64,000 nt of DNA, taken from Bacillota bacterium. Its GTDB lineage: Bacteria > Bacillota > Clostridia > Lachnospirales > Lachnospiraceae. Below are positions 16,596 through 24,686 of this stretch, one piece after another. The DNA lies in the NCBI GenBank assembly GCA_023392535.1, contig JAEVYY010000002.1, positions 113,344 through 177,343 of the forward strand. The letters run 5' to 3'. The position numbers were made by a program, and so were the translations under genes. The notes beneath the pieces are model-generated. The model was not told the DNA's origin, did no database searches, and worked only from the letters and a program-made list of their open reading frames with translations. Position 1 is the stretch's first letter. Each line of letters opens with the position of its first letter.

Positions 16596-18446
16596 CTATG
16601 CTACCTCAAACTGACTGCCATATAGTTCCGCATAAAACCCTTTCTTTGCAAGCAATTCTTCATGATTTCCACTCTCAATAATATTTCCATCTTTCATGAC
16701 TAAAATTAAGTCCGCATTTTTTATAGTCGATAAACGATGGGCAATTACAAATGAGGTTCTACCAACCGTAAGCTGATCCATAGCGGACTGTACCATACGT
16801 TCTGTACGGGTGTCCACTGAGCTTGTGGCTTCATCCAGAATCAGCAACGGAGCATTTTGTATCATGGCTCTTGCAATCGTGATTAATTGCTTTTGCCCCT
16901 CCGAAAGGCTAGCTTTATCATTCAATATTGTATCATATCCGTTTGGTAAAGTCTTAATAAAATGATGTAGTCCCACAGTTTTACAAGCTTTGATGATTTC
17001 TTCTTCCGTAACATCCTGCTTGCTGTATTTTATATTATCTCGTATCGTTCCTTCAAAAAGCCAGGTATCCTGTAATACCATACTGAACTGCGTATGGACA
17101 TCTTCTCTTGGAACTTCATGGATCGGAACTCCATCAATCATTATTTCGCCTCCATCCAACTCATAAAATCTCATAATCAGATTTACGATTGTTGTTTTTC
17201 CAGCTCCGGTTGGACCTACTATCGCTACTTTCTGCCCAGCCTTAATTTTTGCCGAGAAATTGTGAATGATTGGTTTATCTGATGTATATCCAAACAACAC
17301 ATTGTTAAATAACACTTCTCCTTTCACATTCTTGAGATTATTTTGCTTATCTACTTCATTTTCCAATTCTTCTTCCTCTAAAAAATCAAAAACACGCTCG
17401 CTGGCTGCGGCTGTTCTTTGCAGATTGTTCATTGCCTGCGCAATCTGGGAGAGGGGCTGGGTAAATAACCTAATATACATCATAAATGCTACAATTACAC
17501 CAAACGATATTTTACCATCCATGGCAAGTGCTGCGCCAACAACACATACTGCTACATAGCCAAAGTTTCCAACAAAGCTCATAAGCGGCATCATCAGCCC
17601 AGATAAAAATTGAGATTTCCAAGCACTCGTATATAATTTATTGTTACTTCTCTCGAATTCTTCTTTGGCTTCTTTGCTTCCATTATAAACTTTTACGACA
17701 TGATGCCCCGTATAGACTTCTTCAATATGACCATTTATATTGCCTAATTCTGTCTGTTGCTCTTTAAAGTATTTCTGAGAGTCTTTCATAATTATCATCA
17801 TAAAGGTGAACCCCAAAAAGCTTGCGCCCACTGCAGTCAGTGCTAAAATCCAACTATTGTAAAACATCATAAGCAAGGAACCAAGCAACATAGTGGCAGA
17901 GGTAATCAAAGTACCGACACTTTGATTTAAAGTCTGTCCTATAGCATCCACGTCGTTGGTCACTCGACTTAGTACATCGCCAATGCTCGTAGTATCAAAA
18001 TATTTCAAAGGCAGACGATTCACTTTTTGTGCTATGTCTGACCGCATTTTTTTTGAAATCACCTGAGTCACCGTTGCCATTATCAAACTTTGTAAATAAC
18101 TTAGTAAAAAGGAAATACCATAAAACAATGCCAAGGTACAGGCTATTTTAGAAATAGCTTCCAAGTCTATACTTCCAATCACCGTGGTTCCTTCAACCAA
18201 GGCCGGCAATCCCTTCATAATTTCATTTGTCAGTTCTTTTAATTTGTCAGGCCCAACAATCTGCAGCACAGTTCCTGCTATAGCTGCTATCAAAGCAACT
18301 ATTATAAAAGGCAGATACCGCTTACAGTATTCTAATAATCTTACCATTGTAGATGTAAAATTATTTGATTTTTCCACTGGCACTCCCATAGAACCCATTC
18401 CCATAGGACTTGTTTTCTTATATTGCTTTTCTCTCTTTTCAGTCAT
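16596..18446 (-). CDS. Heterodimeric ABC exporter subunit with canonical ATPase site
   Basis: 616 residues. A six-helix type-I exporter domain (about 40-340) is followed by an NBD: Walker A GPTGAGKTT, signature LSEGQKQ, Walker B LLILDEATSSVD with the catalytic glutamate present, and H-loop IAHRLST. Its signature is LSEGQ in place of LSGGQ, as in one half of heterodimeric exporters such as LmrCD, BmrCD and TM287/288. It pairs with the upstream gene product, whose glutamate is replaced. The start overlaps that gene's end by 8 bases, behind GAGGAGG. MarR-regulated multidrug efflux is the likely function. Confidence 0.88.
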   Translation of the reverse strand: MTEKREKQYKKTSPMGMGSMGVPVEKSNNFTSTMVRLLEYCKRYLPFIIVALIAAIAGTVLQIVGPDKLKELTNEIMKGLPALVEGTTVIGSIDLEAISKIACTLALFYGISFLLSYLQSLIMATVTQVISKKMRSDIAQKVNRLPLKYFDTTSIGDVLSRVTNDVDAIGQTLNQSVGTLITSATMLLGSLLMMFYNSWILALTAVGASFLGFTFMMIIMKDSQKYFKEQQTELGNINGHIEEVYTGHHVVKVYNGSKEAKEEFERSNNKLYTSAWKSQFLSGLMMPLMSFVGNFGYVAVCVVGAALAMDGKISFGVIVAFMMYIRLFTQPLSQIAQAMNNLQRTAAASERVFDFLEEEELENEVDKQNNLKNVKGEVLFNNVLFGYTSDKPIIHNFSAKIKAGQKVAIVGPTGAGKTTIVNLIMRFYELDGGEIMIDGVPIHEVPREDVHTQFSMVLQDTWLFEGTIRDNIKYSKQDVTEEEIIKACKTVGLHHFIKTLPNGYDTILNDKASLSEGQKQLITIARAMIQNAPLLILDEATSSVDTRTERMVQSAMDQLTVGRTSFVIAHRLSTIKNADLILVMKDGNIIESGNHEELLAKKGFYAELYGSQFEVA

Positions 18447-20202
18447 GTAATAGTTCCTCCTCGCTTAGCTGAGAGATAGCAATCTCTCTATATACGGCAC
18501 AGGTATTTAAAAGCTCTTTATGTGTTCCCTTGCCAACGATCTTTCCTTCCTCCAGAACAATTATTTGATCGGCATCCATAATTGTGCCAATCCGCTGCCC
18601 TACAATCAGGTTTGTTACACCAGCCATTTCCTTTTTCAGAGCAGACCTTAGTATACGGTCCGTCTTATAGTCCAAAGCAGAAAAGCTATCATCGAAAATA
18701 TATATTTCTGGATTTCGGCAAACAGCCCTTGCAATAGCCAGTCGTTGCTTTTGTCCACCTGACACATTGGATCCCCCCTGGGAAATCACTGCTTCATATT
18801 GATGATCCATTTTTTCTACGAAATCACTTCCTTGTGCAATTTTTATAGCGGTCTCAATCTCTTTTTGTTCTGGTTTGCGTTTCCCATTTTCACCAAGACC
18901 TACATTACTACTTACGGTGCCACGGAACATAACTGCTTTTTGAGGAACATATCCAATCTTATTATATAATTCTTCTTGCTTATATTCCTTTACATTTATT
19001 CCATCTACAATAACTTCACCACTTGTAACCTCATAAAGTCTTGGAATCAAACTTACCAAAGTAGTTTTTCCACTACCTGTGGATCCAATAAATGCAACTG
19101 TCTCACCCTTTTTTGCAGTAAAATTGATATCTTCCAGAACATAGTCGGAAGCCCCCGGATATTTAAAGCTAACCTTTCTAAATTCCACAAGACCGACTAA
19201 GCCATCTTTTCCCTGACATTTATCTCCATCCAAAATGGTGACTTGCGTATCCAGTACTTCATTAATACGCTTTCCAGACACAGAAGCCCTTGGAAGCATA
19301 ACAAATATCATTACTAGCATCATAAATGACATAACTACTTGCATTGCATAAGATGAAAACACAACCATATTGGAAAAAATCGCTAGACGATCCATTGCTT
19401 GTGCTCCATTAATCAGATATGCACCAATCCAATAAATTGCTAACGATAACCCACTCATTAGTGCTGTCATCATGGGCATCATAACCGCCATACCTCGATT
19501 TGTGAACAGTTGTGTAGACGTCAACTCTTGGTTTGCACGCTCAAACTTTTTTTCCTGATAGCCTTCTGCATTATATGCCCTCACTACACGCAGTCCTGTG
19601 AGATTTTCTCTTGTAACCCGGTTTAAATTGTCTGTAAGTACTTGCATTTTACGAAATTTTGGCATTACAAGCAGCATTAATAATGCAATTACCAAGGCCA
19701 TGACCCCAACAACCACACCGGTCGCAACCGTCCATTCAAATCCTTTTCCCGAAATTTTTACTAATGCCCACACCACCATAATTGGTGCTTTAATTAACAA
19801 CTGTAATCCCATTGTAATAAATTGCTGTATTTGTGTAATATCATTTGTTGACCTTGTAATCAAACTATCTGTTGAGAAACGATTCATTTCTTCCATCGAA
19901 AAAGAATCAACTTTTGAAAACAGAAGGCTTCTTATTCTTCGAGAAAACGATGCAGCTATTCTTGCTCCAAAAAAACCTACTGTGATTGATGATATTAAGC
20001 TGCCCATGGCACAAAGCATCATTTTGCCCCCAGCCATCCAAATATCCGACATTTCACCACCGGGCATCTGTGAATATCTTGTAATGTCGGACATATAATC
20101 AGGAAGTTTTAGGTCTAACCAGACCTGTGCTACAATAAATATCAAACTAATCAACACCTGAACCCACTCTGATATATCAAAACGTTTTAATAACTTTATC
20201 AT
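18439..20202 (-). CDS. Heterodimeric ABC exporter subunit with degenerate ATPase site
   Basis: 587 residues with a six-helix exporter domain and an NBD. Walker A GSTGSGKTT and signature VSGGQKQR are intact, but Walker B reads IYIFDDSFSALD, so the catalytic glutamate is aspartate, and the H-loop region reads IVGQRIGT with Gln instead of His. These two changes mark the non-hydrolysing half of heterodimeric exporters. It is the partner of the following gene. AAAAGGAG precedes the ATG. It is transcribed after the MarR gene, with a hairpin and a possible second promoter between them. Confidence 0.9.
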   Translation of the reverse strand: MIKLLKRFDISEWVQVLISLIFIVAQVWLDLKLPDYMSDITRYSQMPGGEMSDIWMAGGKMMLCAMGSLISSITVGFFGARIAASFSRRIRSLLFSKVDSFSMEEMNRFSTDSLITRSTNDITQIQQFITMGLQLLIKAPIMVVWALVKISGKGFEWTVATGVVVGVMALVIALLMLLVMPKFRKMQVLTDNLNRVTRENLTGLRVVRAYNAEGYQEKKFERANQELTSTQLFTNRGMAVMMPMMTALMSGLSLAIYWIGAYLINGAQAMDRLAIFSNMVVFSSYAMQVVMSFMMLVMIFVMLPRASVSGKRINEVLDTQVTILDGDKCQGKDGLVGLVEFRKVSFKYPGASDYVLEDINFTAKKGETVAFIGSTGSGKTTLVSLIPRLYEVTSGEVIVDGINVKEYKQEELYNKIGYVPQKAVMFRGTVSSNVGLGENGKRKPEQKEIETAIKIAQGSDFVEKMDHQYEAVISQGGSNVSGGQKQRLAIARAVCRNPEIYIFDDSFSALDYKTDRILRSALKKEMAGVTNLIVGQRIGTIMDADQIIVLEEGKIVGKGTHKELLNTCAVYREIAISQLSEEELLHD

Positions 20203-20226
20203 TCTTATTCTCCTTTTGCTAATGGT

Positions 20227-20288
20227 ATTATAATCTAATAATGTTAGGTTTTAGACTAGAAGATATGCAGCCACACCCATGGCTGCAT
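20227..20288 (-). promoter_or_regulatory. Intergenic hairpin and possible second promoter/operator
   Basis: Right after the MarR stop, ATGCAGCC (20265-20272) pairs perfectly with GGCTGCAT (20281-20288). Downstream on the minus strand, CTAACATTATTAG precedes TATAAT (20232-20227). The CTAACA half-site also occurs in the MarR promoter dyad, suggesting a second MarR site. No good -35 box is present. Confidence 0.4.
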
Positions 20289-20289
20289 A

Positions 20290-20718
20290 TTATTTAAATC
20301 CTTCCGGCCCTTTTTCTGCAAGTCTTTTCATAATTCGAATAAACTCTCTCGCATCATTCTCTCCAAGGTATTGGAGCATATTCTTTACCATATTCATAAC
20401 CATTCGATAATGATTATCTACTTGTTCTCTCCCTGAATCGGTTAAGTCAATCAATATTCTTCTTCGGTCCTCTGTATCAATCTTTCTTATGATAAGCCCC
20501 TTTTTTTCCAGACTATTGAGTGCTGCCGCTACCCTTGCCGAAGAAATTCCCATCTCATTACTGATATCACTGGGAATTACCTTTCCTCCATTTTGTGAAA
20601 TGAAAAAGAGTACAAAATTTTCTCCATGGACAGAATCATGAATCTCCTTATGTGAATTTACCTTTCGCATATAAAACATAGTTTCCATATACTCTTGTGC
20701 CATCTGATCAAAGTCCAA
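20290..20718 (-). CDS. MarR-family regulator of the ABC exporter
   Basis: 142-residue winged-helix MarR protein. The recognition helix region is SNEMGISSARVAAALNSLEKKGLI, with wing RKIDTEDRRRILIDLT. It probably represses the two downstream exporter genes and itself. The likely start is TTG at 20718 with AAGGTG just upstream; the first ATG is five codons further in. A perfect promoter and a CTAACA/TGTTAG dyad lie directly upstream. Confidence 0.87.
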   Translation of the reverse strand: MDFDQMAQEYMETMFYMRKVNSHKEIHDSVHGENFVLFFISQNGGKVIPSDISNEMGISSARVAAALNSLEKKGLIIRKIDTEDRRRILIDLTDSGREQVDNHYRMVMNMVKNMLQYLGENDAREFIRIMKRLAEKGPEGFK

Positions 20719-20745
20719 TTTGTCACCTTCTTTATCACTTATTAC

Positions 20746-20786
20746 CTAACACTATTTATTATATTTATTGTTAGCCATTTTGTCAA
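20746..20786 (-). promoter_or_regulatory. Promoter and operator of the MarR/ABC exporter operon
   Basis: On the minus strand TTGACA (20786-20781), 17 bp, TATAAT (20763-20758). An inverted repeat CTAACA/TGTTAG (20746-20751 and 20769-20774) brackets the -10 box, the expected place for MarR autorepression. Confidence 0.75.
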
Positions 20787-20806
20787 CACCATTTTACTTA
20801 TCTTTG

Positions 20807-20881
20807 TTGTTTTTACTAATGCTTTATTGTCGCTAACACACGATTCACATCTATATTTACACAGTAAGTCAGTAAAAACAA
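20807..20881. repeat. Distant perfect 11-bp inverted repeat
   Basis: TTGTTTTTACT (20807-20817) and its exact complement (20871-20881) are separated by 53 bases in the intergenic region between the MarR promoter and the Vat gene. Function unknown; chance pairing of A/T-rich DNA is possible. Confidence 0.35.
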
Positions 20882-20983
20882 TATTTTGTTACAATTTTTA
20901 TATATTGTTTAACTTTTTTATTTCACTCTTAATCTTTATGAATCATGAAATTTGCCTTGAGTAGACAAAAATGATGTCATGGG

Positions 20984-21616
20984 TCATTTCATTAATTCTT
21001 CTAAGCCTGTTTCTGATGTTATCTGTTCAAGATTGTTAAATATCATCTCTTCATCCCAGTTCCACCATTGGAGATTTAATAAGAACTCAGTTTCTTCATC
21101 CGTAAAACGTTTTTTAATACATTTAGCTGGATTTCCACCATAAATTGTATACGGCTCAATATTTCTTGTTACAGTTGAATTAGCCGAAATAATCGAACCG
21201 TCACCAACTTTAACTCCTGGCATTATAGTCACATTTTGCCCTATCCACACGTCATTACCAATTACCGTATCCCCTTTATAAGGTAACTGTTCAATTGTAG
21301 GAGTATCTTTTTCCCAGCCACCGTCAAAAATATAAAATGGGTAGGTGGAGATTCCCTCCATTCTATGGTTCGCACCATTCATAATAAACTTAACACCTTG
21401 TGCTATCGCACAGAATCTACCTATTATTAATTTATCTCCTAAGAATTCATAGTGATGTTCTATGTTATCATAAAATTTTTCTGGCGAATTATTGTTATCA
21501 CTATAATACGTATATTCACCAATTTCTACATTAGCTCTTTTGGGCAAATTACTTATATAACAAACTGTCTTTATTTTTTCGTTTGGATAAAGTTTATTCT
21601 TATCTGGTCCAATCAT
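20984..21616 (-). CDS. Vat-type streptogramin A O-acetyltransferase (xenobiotic acyltransferase)
   Basis: 210 residues, left-handed beta-helix (hexapeptide repeats in IGNDVWIGQNVTIMPGVKVGDGSII). The motifs DKLIIGRFCAI, FIMNGANHRMEGISTYPF and the tail LQWWNWD closely follow Vat enzymes. H84 in GANHRM is the expected catalytic base. It would acetylate streptogramin A at the ribosome-binding hydroxyl; family members also take other drugs, so the spectrum is inferred. The start shares an ATGA overlap with the cyclase gene upstream, and the last gene of this MarR-led operon is this one. GGGGGC precedes the ATG. Confidence 0.88.
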   Translation of the reverse strand: MIGPDKNKLYPNEKIKTVCYISNLPKRANVEIGEYTYYSDNNNSPEKFYDNIEHHYEFLGDKLIIGRFCAIAQGVKFIMNGANHRMEGISTYPFYIFDGGWEKDTPTIEQLPYKGDTVIGNDVWIGQNVTIMPGVKVGDGSIISANSTVTRNIEPYTIYGGNPAKCIKKRFTDEETEFLLNLQWWNWDEEMIFNNLEQITSETGLEELMK

Positions 21617-22200
21617 GAAAGATTCGCCCCCTTTAAAATATCCACCACCACTTTACATCGCAATCCTGTGGCCACAGGATCATCAAACCAAAGAGTATAA
21701 ACATGAAAGACATCCGTGTTTTGTAATAGATTAAGATTACTAAGATTCTCAATAACAAAGATGCCATTATTCTCTAGCAATCTGTCCGCAGGCTCATGCT
21801 CTTTTCCTCGGCGTATTCCAGCGCAGTCAATTCCCAAAAAACAAAGTGGTTGATTAGAAAGCCACTGTATCAACTCGTTAGATAACTGCGGGTGCTCTCG
21901 AAAATAATCAACTGTACCGTACTTCTCTTTTTCACTTCGACCAGTATATAGCAGAAGAAATGCATTTTCTGGTATGTATAAATTTTCAATATCCGAGAGA
22001 GATATTTCACGGTTTTCTGCAATATTTGATACATCCCAAAGTATTCCTTTACACTTAATGTAATCTAATGGGATATCACTTTTCTCATAGGTATCTAAAT
22101 GTGTACCCACATGTCCAGTAGCTAGATGACGATTCTCTTTGGTAGAGAGCCATTGCTCCATTAAGTCCACATCCACTTGTGTTGTTATGTCATATTTCAT
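21613..22200 (-). CDS. Cyclase-family hydrolase (kynurenine formamidase-like)
   Basis: 195 residues with the metal-binding motif HVGTHLDTYEKSDIPL (HxGTHxD) of the putative cyclase/KynB family and a late LGIDCAGI segment. Family members are Mn/Zn-dependent amide or lactone hydrolases, including kynurenine formamidase and isatin hydrolase. The substrate here is unknown. The gene is locked by ATGA overlaps to both MarR (upstream) and Vat (downstream), so the three are co-translated. A hydrolase in the middle of a streptogramin-resistance operon is unusual; opening a cyclic drug is possible but unproven. Confidence 0.78.
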   Translation of the reverse strand: MKYDITTQVDVDLMEQWLSTKENRHLATGHVGTHLDTYEKSDIPLDYIKCKGILWDVSNIAENREISLSDIENLYIPENAFLLLYTGRSEKEKYGTVDYFREHPQLSNELIQWLSNQPLCFLGIDCAGIRRGKEHEPADRLLENNGIFVIENLSNLNLLQNTDVFHVYTLWFDDPVATGLRCKVVVDILKGANLS

Positions 22201-22649
22201 AAAGATTCCTCCTCTATTTTTGTTTGTAGATAGTTATTAAATTTTTGTAGAAATTCTAGTACTACTTGTTGTTCCTTTATTGGAACAGAGGATAAAAAAG
22301 CAATATCTCGTTCTTCCCATTTTGTATGAGCAACCTCATGTTCCTTAGATAGAACTTCGCCTATAGAGGTCAATCGATAATAGATCTCTTTTTTATTATC
22401 AGGAAGAGTATAACGTTCTATAAGACCATCCTGTAGTAATCGCTTAGCTAGCTTTGTAACTGCACCTCTAGTCATCGATAGAAGCGTAGCGAGCTGCACT
22501 CCATTTGGGCGTTCAAGCTTTCCGATAGCTTCAATACAGTGTAATTCTGAATTACTATATCGTGAATTCAAACCACTATTTATAAGATTGCTAAGTATAT
22601 CCTGATTGTTATAAAGCTGCGTAAACTGCCGAAGCATTTCTTGTTCCAT
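22197..22649 (-). CDS. MarR-family regulator heading the Vat operon
   Basis: 150-residue MarR protein. Its recognition region is LATLLSMTRGAVTKLAKRLLQDGLI, with wing YTLPDNKKEIYYRLT, flanked by long dimerisation helices. It is first in a three-gene operon with the cyclase and Vat genes (ATGA overlaps) and is likely their drug-responsive repressor. AAGGAG lies 6 bases before the ATG, with a TTGACA/TACTAT promoter about 35 bases upstream. Confidence 0.87.
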   Translation of the reverse strand: MEQEMLRQFTQLYNNQDILSNLINSGLNSRYSNSELHCIEAIGKLERPNGVQLATLLSMTRGAVTKLAKRLLQDGLIERYTLPDNKKEIYYRLTSIGEVLSKEHEVAHTKWEERDIAFLSSVPIKEQQVVLEFLQKFNNYLQTKIEEESL

Positions 22650-22685
22650 TTTTTATCTCCTTATTGTTTCCTGGTAAGCAATAAT

Positions 22686-22714
22686 ATAGTAACATCTTTA
22701 AATATTGTTGTCAA
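22686..22714 (-). promoter_or_regulatory. Promoter of the MarR/cyclase/Vat operon
   Basis: On the minus strand TTGACA (22714-22709), 17 bp, TACTAT (22691-22686). Confidence 0.75.
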
Positions 22715-22727
22715 GTAAACAAAAAGT

Positions 22728-22787
22728 ACCGCCTACGCTGATGTTCTGGCATTATATGTTGCACATAAAATATTAGAAAGATCTTAG
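22728..22787 (+). pseudogene. Short plus-strand remnant, 3' end of a gene
   Basis: An open stretch reading TAYADVLALYVAHKILERS then TAG, with no start codon or ribosome-binding site. The protein-like composition suggests the last codons of a lost gene. The family is not recognised. Confidence 0.3.
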
Positions 22788-22797
22788 GATGTTGACG

Positions 22798-22838
22798 ATA
22801 AAGGGGGATTGTCTCTTACAGAGAGGCAGCCCCTTTTT
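22798..22838 (+). terminator. Terminator-like hairpin in the remnant region
   Basis: AAAGGGG...CTCT-TACAG-AGAG...CCCCTTTTT, with small internal bulges and a terminal T-run. It directly follows the plus-strand remnant at 22728-22787 and overlaps the minus-strand remnant. Confidence 0.5.
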
Positions 22839-22953
22839 GAAAGTGGTACTTAACAATTCCTAAATCCACCTTACTGTATACACCTTCCTTTCCATCAAAA
22901 ATGCTTAGAATTCTGTGGTCCAAGGCATAAACAGGGATAAAAATCGGTTGTAT
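22816..22953 (-). pseudogene. Minus-strand gene remnant, C-terminal fragment
   Basis: An open frame ending in TAA at 22816 reads VYALDHRILSIFDGKEGVYS and continues KVDLGIVKYHFQKGAASL. It is convincing protein sequence with no usable start, and the upstream part is missing. The family is not recognised. It lies between two resistance loci, together with the other remnants. Confidence 0.4.
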
Positions 22954-22976
22954 ATTAAAGAGGAACATACTACAAT
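22948..22976 (+). promoter_or_regulatory. Promoter of the CatB-like locus
   Basis: TTGTAT (22948-22953), 17 bp, TACAAT (22971-22976), about 35 bases before a 12-residue leader ORF. Confidence 0.6.
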
Positions 22977-23010
22977 TATTATTATATATTTTTGGTGAGA
23001 GGTGGTCAAA

Positions 23011-23049
23011 ATGAAACGTTGTATTGTTATTACTGGGATAGTCTTTTAA
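23011..23049 (+). CDS. Possible leader peptide of the CatB-like gene (12 aa)
   Basis: ATG with GAGAGGTGG upstream encodes MKRCIVITGIVF, then TAA, ending 30 bases before the CatB-like start codon. The position is that of an attenuator peptide. Weak complementarity (23017-23024 with 23059-23066) is present, but it does not cover the downstream ribosome-binding site, so the mechanism is uncertain. Confidence 0.45.
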   Translation: MKRCIVITGIVF

Positions 23050-23079
23050 GGATTAGTATAAAACGATAGGAGAAAAATC

Positions 23080-23730
23080 ATGACTATTCCAGATAGTGAA
23101 AAAATTTATCCGAGAACTAATGATTCTCAAACAATATATTTAAAAAACGTAATTGACAATCCCAATATTCAAATTGGTGAGTATACCATTTATAATGATT
23201 GCTATAATGACCCGAGGGATTTTCAAAAAAGGAATGTACGATATCATTATCCAATTAATAAAGACAGGTTGATTATCGGCAGGTTCTGTTCTATAGCATG
23301 TGGTGCTAAATTTATTTTCACCAGTGCTAACCATACACAGAAGTCACTATCAACTTATACGTTTCCTCTGTTCTACGAGGAATGGGGCTTAGATAAAAAA
23401 GATATCACAGCCGCATGGGACAATAAAGGCGATATTATTGTTGGCAATGATGTCTGGATTGGATATGATGCTATTATTATGTCAGGAGAAACCATCGGCG
23501 ATGGAGCAGTTATTGGCACTCGTGCATTGGTAACAAAGAATGTTCCACCCTATACTGTTGTAGGCGGAATACCAGCCAAAACCATAAAGAAAAGATTTAG
23601 TGATGAAATAATAGCTGAATTACTTTTGCTTAAATGGTGAGAATGGCCTTTGGAAAAAATTTCTTATTGTTTACCGAATATACAATCAGGTAACATTAAG
23701 GAAATGAAAGCAGTTATTCAACGGAAATAG
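23080..23730 (+). pseudogene. CatB-type acetyltransferase interrupted by an in-frame TGA
   Basis: The first 186 residues form a complete hexapeptide beta-helix of the CatB/xenobiotic acyltransferase family: NPNIQIGEYTIY, DRLIIGRFCSIACGAKFIF, H85 in SANH as likely catalytic base, IVGNDVWIGYDAII, VVGGIPAKTIKKRFSD. The frame stops at TGA (23638-23640) after LLLKW. It then continues as EWPLEKISYCLPNIQSG and on to TAG at 23728. CatB proteins read WWNWPxEKI here, so the TGA replaces the second conserved tryptophan (TGG to TGA). The lost tail is 30 residues. The product is either truncated and perhaps unstable, or made by readthrough. AGGAG precedes the ATG. Confidence 0.8.
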
Positions 23731-23859
23731 AAAAAAGCCGCTTTTGATTGCTAAAGAGGAGCGTCACCTATGAGGAACACCGTGCCGAACTGACATTGCA
23801 TAGGCTGCAAAGGCAATCGACCGGCTTTTGGGACTGGAACAGGAACAAAAGGTAAAATA
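23731..23859 (+). pseudogene. Remnant ending in a short C-terminal coding tail
   Basis: No intact gene. One frame ends AAKAIDRLLGLEQEQKVK followed by TAA near 23858. This resembles the acidic/basic coiled end of a mobilisation or replication protein, but the family is not certain. It is followed at once by a strong hairpin, as a real gene end would be. Confidence 0.3.
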
Positions 23860-23897
23860 AAAATCACAGGAACAGCGGTGAGCTGTACTGTGATTTT
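23860..23897 (+). terminator. Strong hairpin after the remnant
   Basis: AAAATCACAG (23860-23869) pairs perfectly with CTGTGATTTT (23888-23897), with an inner ACAGC/GCTGT stem. It looks like an intrinsic terminator that is symmetric enough to act both ways. Confidence 0.65.
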
Positions 23898-23919
23898 ATA
23901 GCACCGTTTACGGGACGTA

Positions 23920-24036
23920 GCACGATGATTTATCATCGTCTTAGCGGGGATTGGAGAACTCCCCAACAAGCAAAAGCATAAGATGGTCACTATGCCCTGC
24001 TTGCCACTTTTGTTCGTAACAATATGCAGTATAATT
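23920..24036. other. Region resembling a mobilisation (oriT-like) segment
   Basis: No gene. It contains GGGG...CCCC dyad DNA (around 23944-23967) followed by a unique-looking GCATAAGATGG/CACTATGCCCTGCTTGCC stretch. I recall similar sequence next to mobilisation genes in clostridial mobile elements, but cannot verify it. Treat it as a hint that a decayed mobile element lies here. Confidence 0.25.
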
Positions 24037-24564
24037 TTAAAGTGATTTTGCAAAAACACTTACTTGTTGGAGCTCCATAGCATCGATAATGCTGCCTTTT
24101 TCCTTGAGATTCGGAATTTTTATAATACCTTTTATTTCCCATTTTAAATAAGATGTCATCGCCTTTAATTGTGCTTCAGCTGCGTCATATACCCCGTCTG
24201 CACCAGAATTCAGTAACATTGCAATTGATTTGATATGGAACCCTTTTTTTGCAAAAGCATACATTCTATCAATAAAACATTTCATCTGAGCAGAAACATC
24301 AAACCAGTAAATTGGAGATGCAAGTACTAGCATATCCGTCCGATTCAAATCCTTTAATATCTCATTCATATCATCATTTTGCACGCATACACCGTCATTT
24401 GTAAAGCAATATTTGCAGGCAATACAAGGATTTACTTTGTTTTCACTTAATTTTCTCACTGTTACCTGATGCCCTGCTTCTGTTGCAGACGCTGCAAATA
24501 TGCCAGCCATAATCTCTGTGTTTCCGTTTTTTCTCGGGCTTCCTGTAATAACCAAAATATTCAT
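24037..24564 (-). CDS. Flavodoxin-fold NAD(P)H-dependent oxidoreductase (iron-sulfur flavoprotein-like)
   Basis: 175 residues. FMN phosphate loop GSPRKNGNT (8-16). The cysteine cluster PCIACKYCFTNDGVC near residues 46-60 is typical of iron-sulfur flavoproteins of anaerobes, where it binds a 4Fe-4S cluster. SPIYWFDVSAQMKCFIDR matches the family flavin loop. It likely transfers electrons from ferredoxin or NAD(P)H. The ATG at 24564 follows GAGGAAAGGA. It is monocistronic, surrounded by remnants, and may have arrived with the same insertion events. Confidence 0.82.
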   Translation of the reverse strand: MNILVITGSPRKNGNTEIMAGIFAASATEAGHQVTVRKLSENKVNPCIACKYCFTNDGVCVQNDDMNEILKDLNRTDMLVLASPIYWFDVSAQMKCFIDRMYAFAKKGFHIKSIAMLLNSGADGVYDAAEAQLKAMTSYLKWEIKGIIKIPNLKEKGSIIDAMELQQVSVFAKSL

Positions 24565-24686
24565 ACTAGTTTGTCCTTTCCTCTCGCTTAATCGACACTA
24601 TAGGTTTATCTGTCCGTTGATATAGACCCACAAAGCACCAGACAGTTATATTAGGAATTACCGTAGGCTTTGGACACGGTGATGGA

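Noticed and set aside
19598..20098. 166-codon open frame opposite the ABC exporter gene
   Set aside because: Antisense to conserved transporter motifs, with no start signal.
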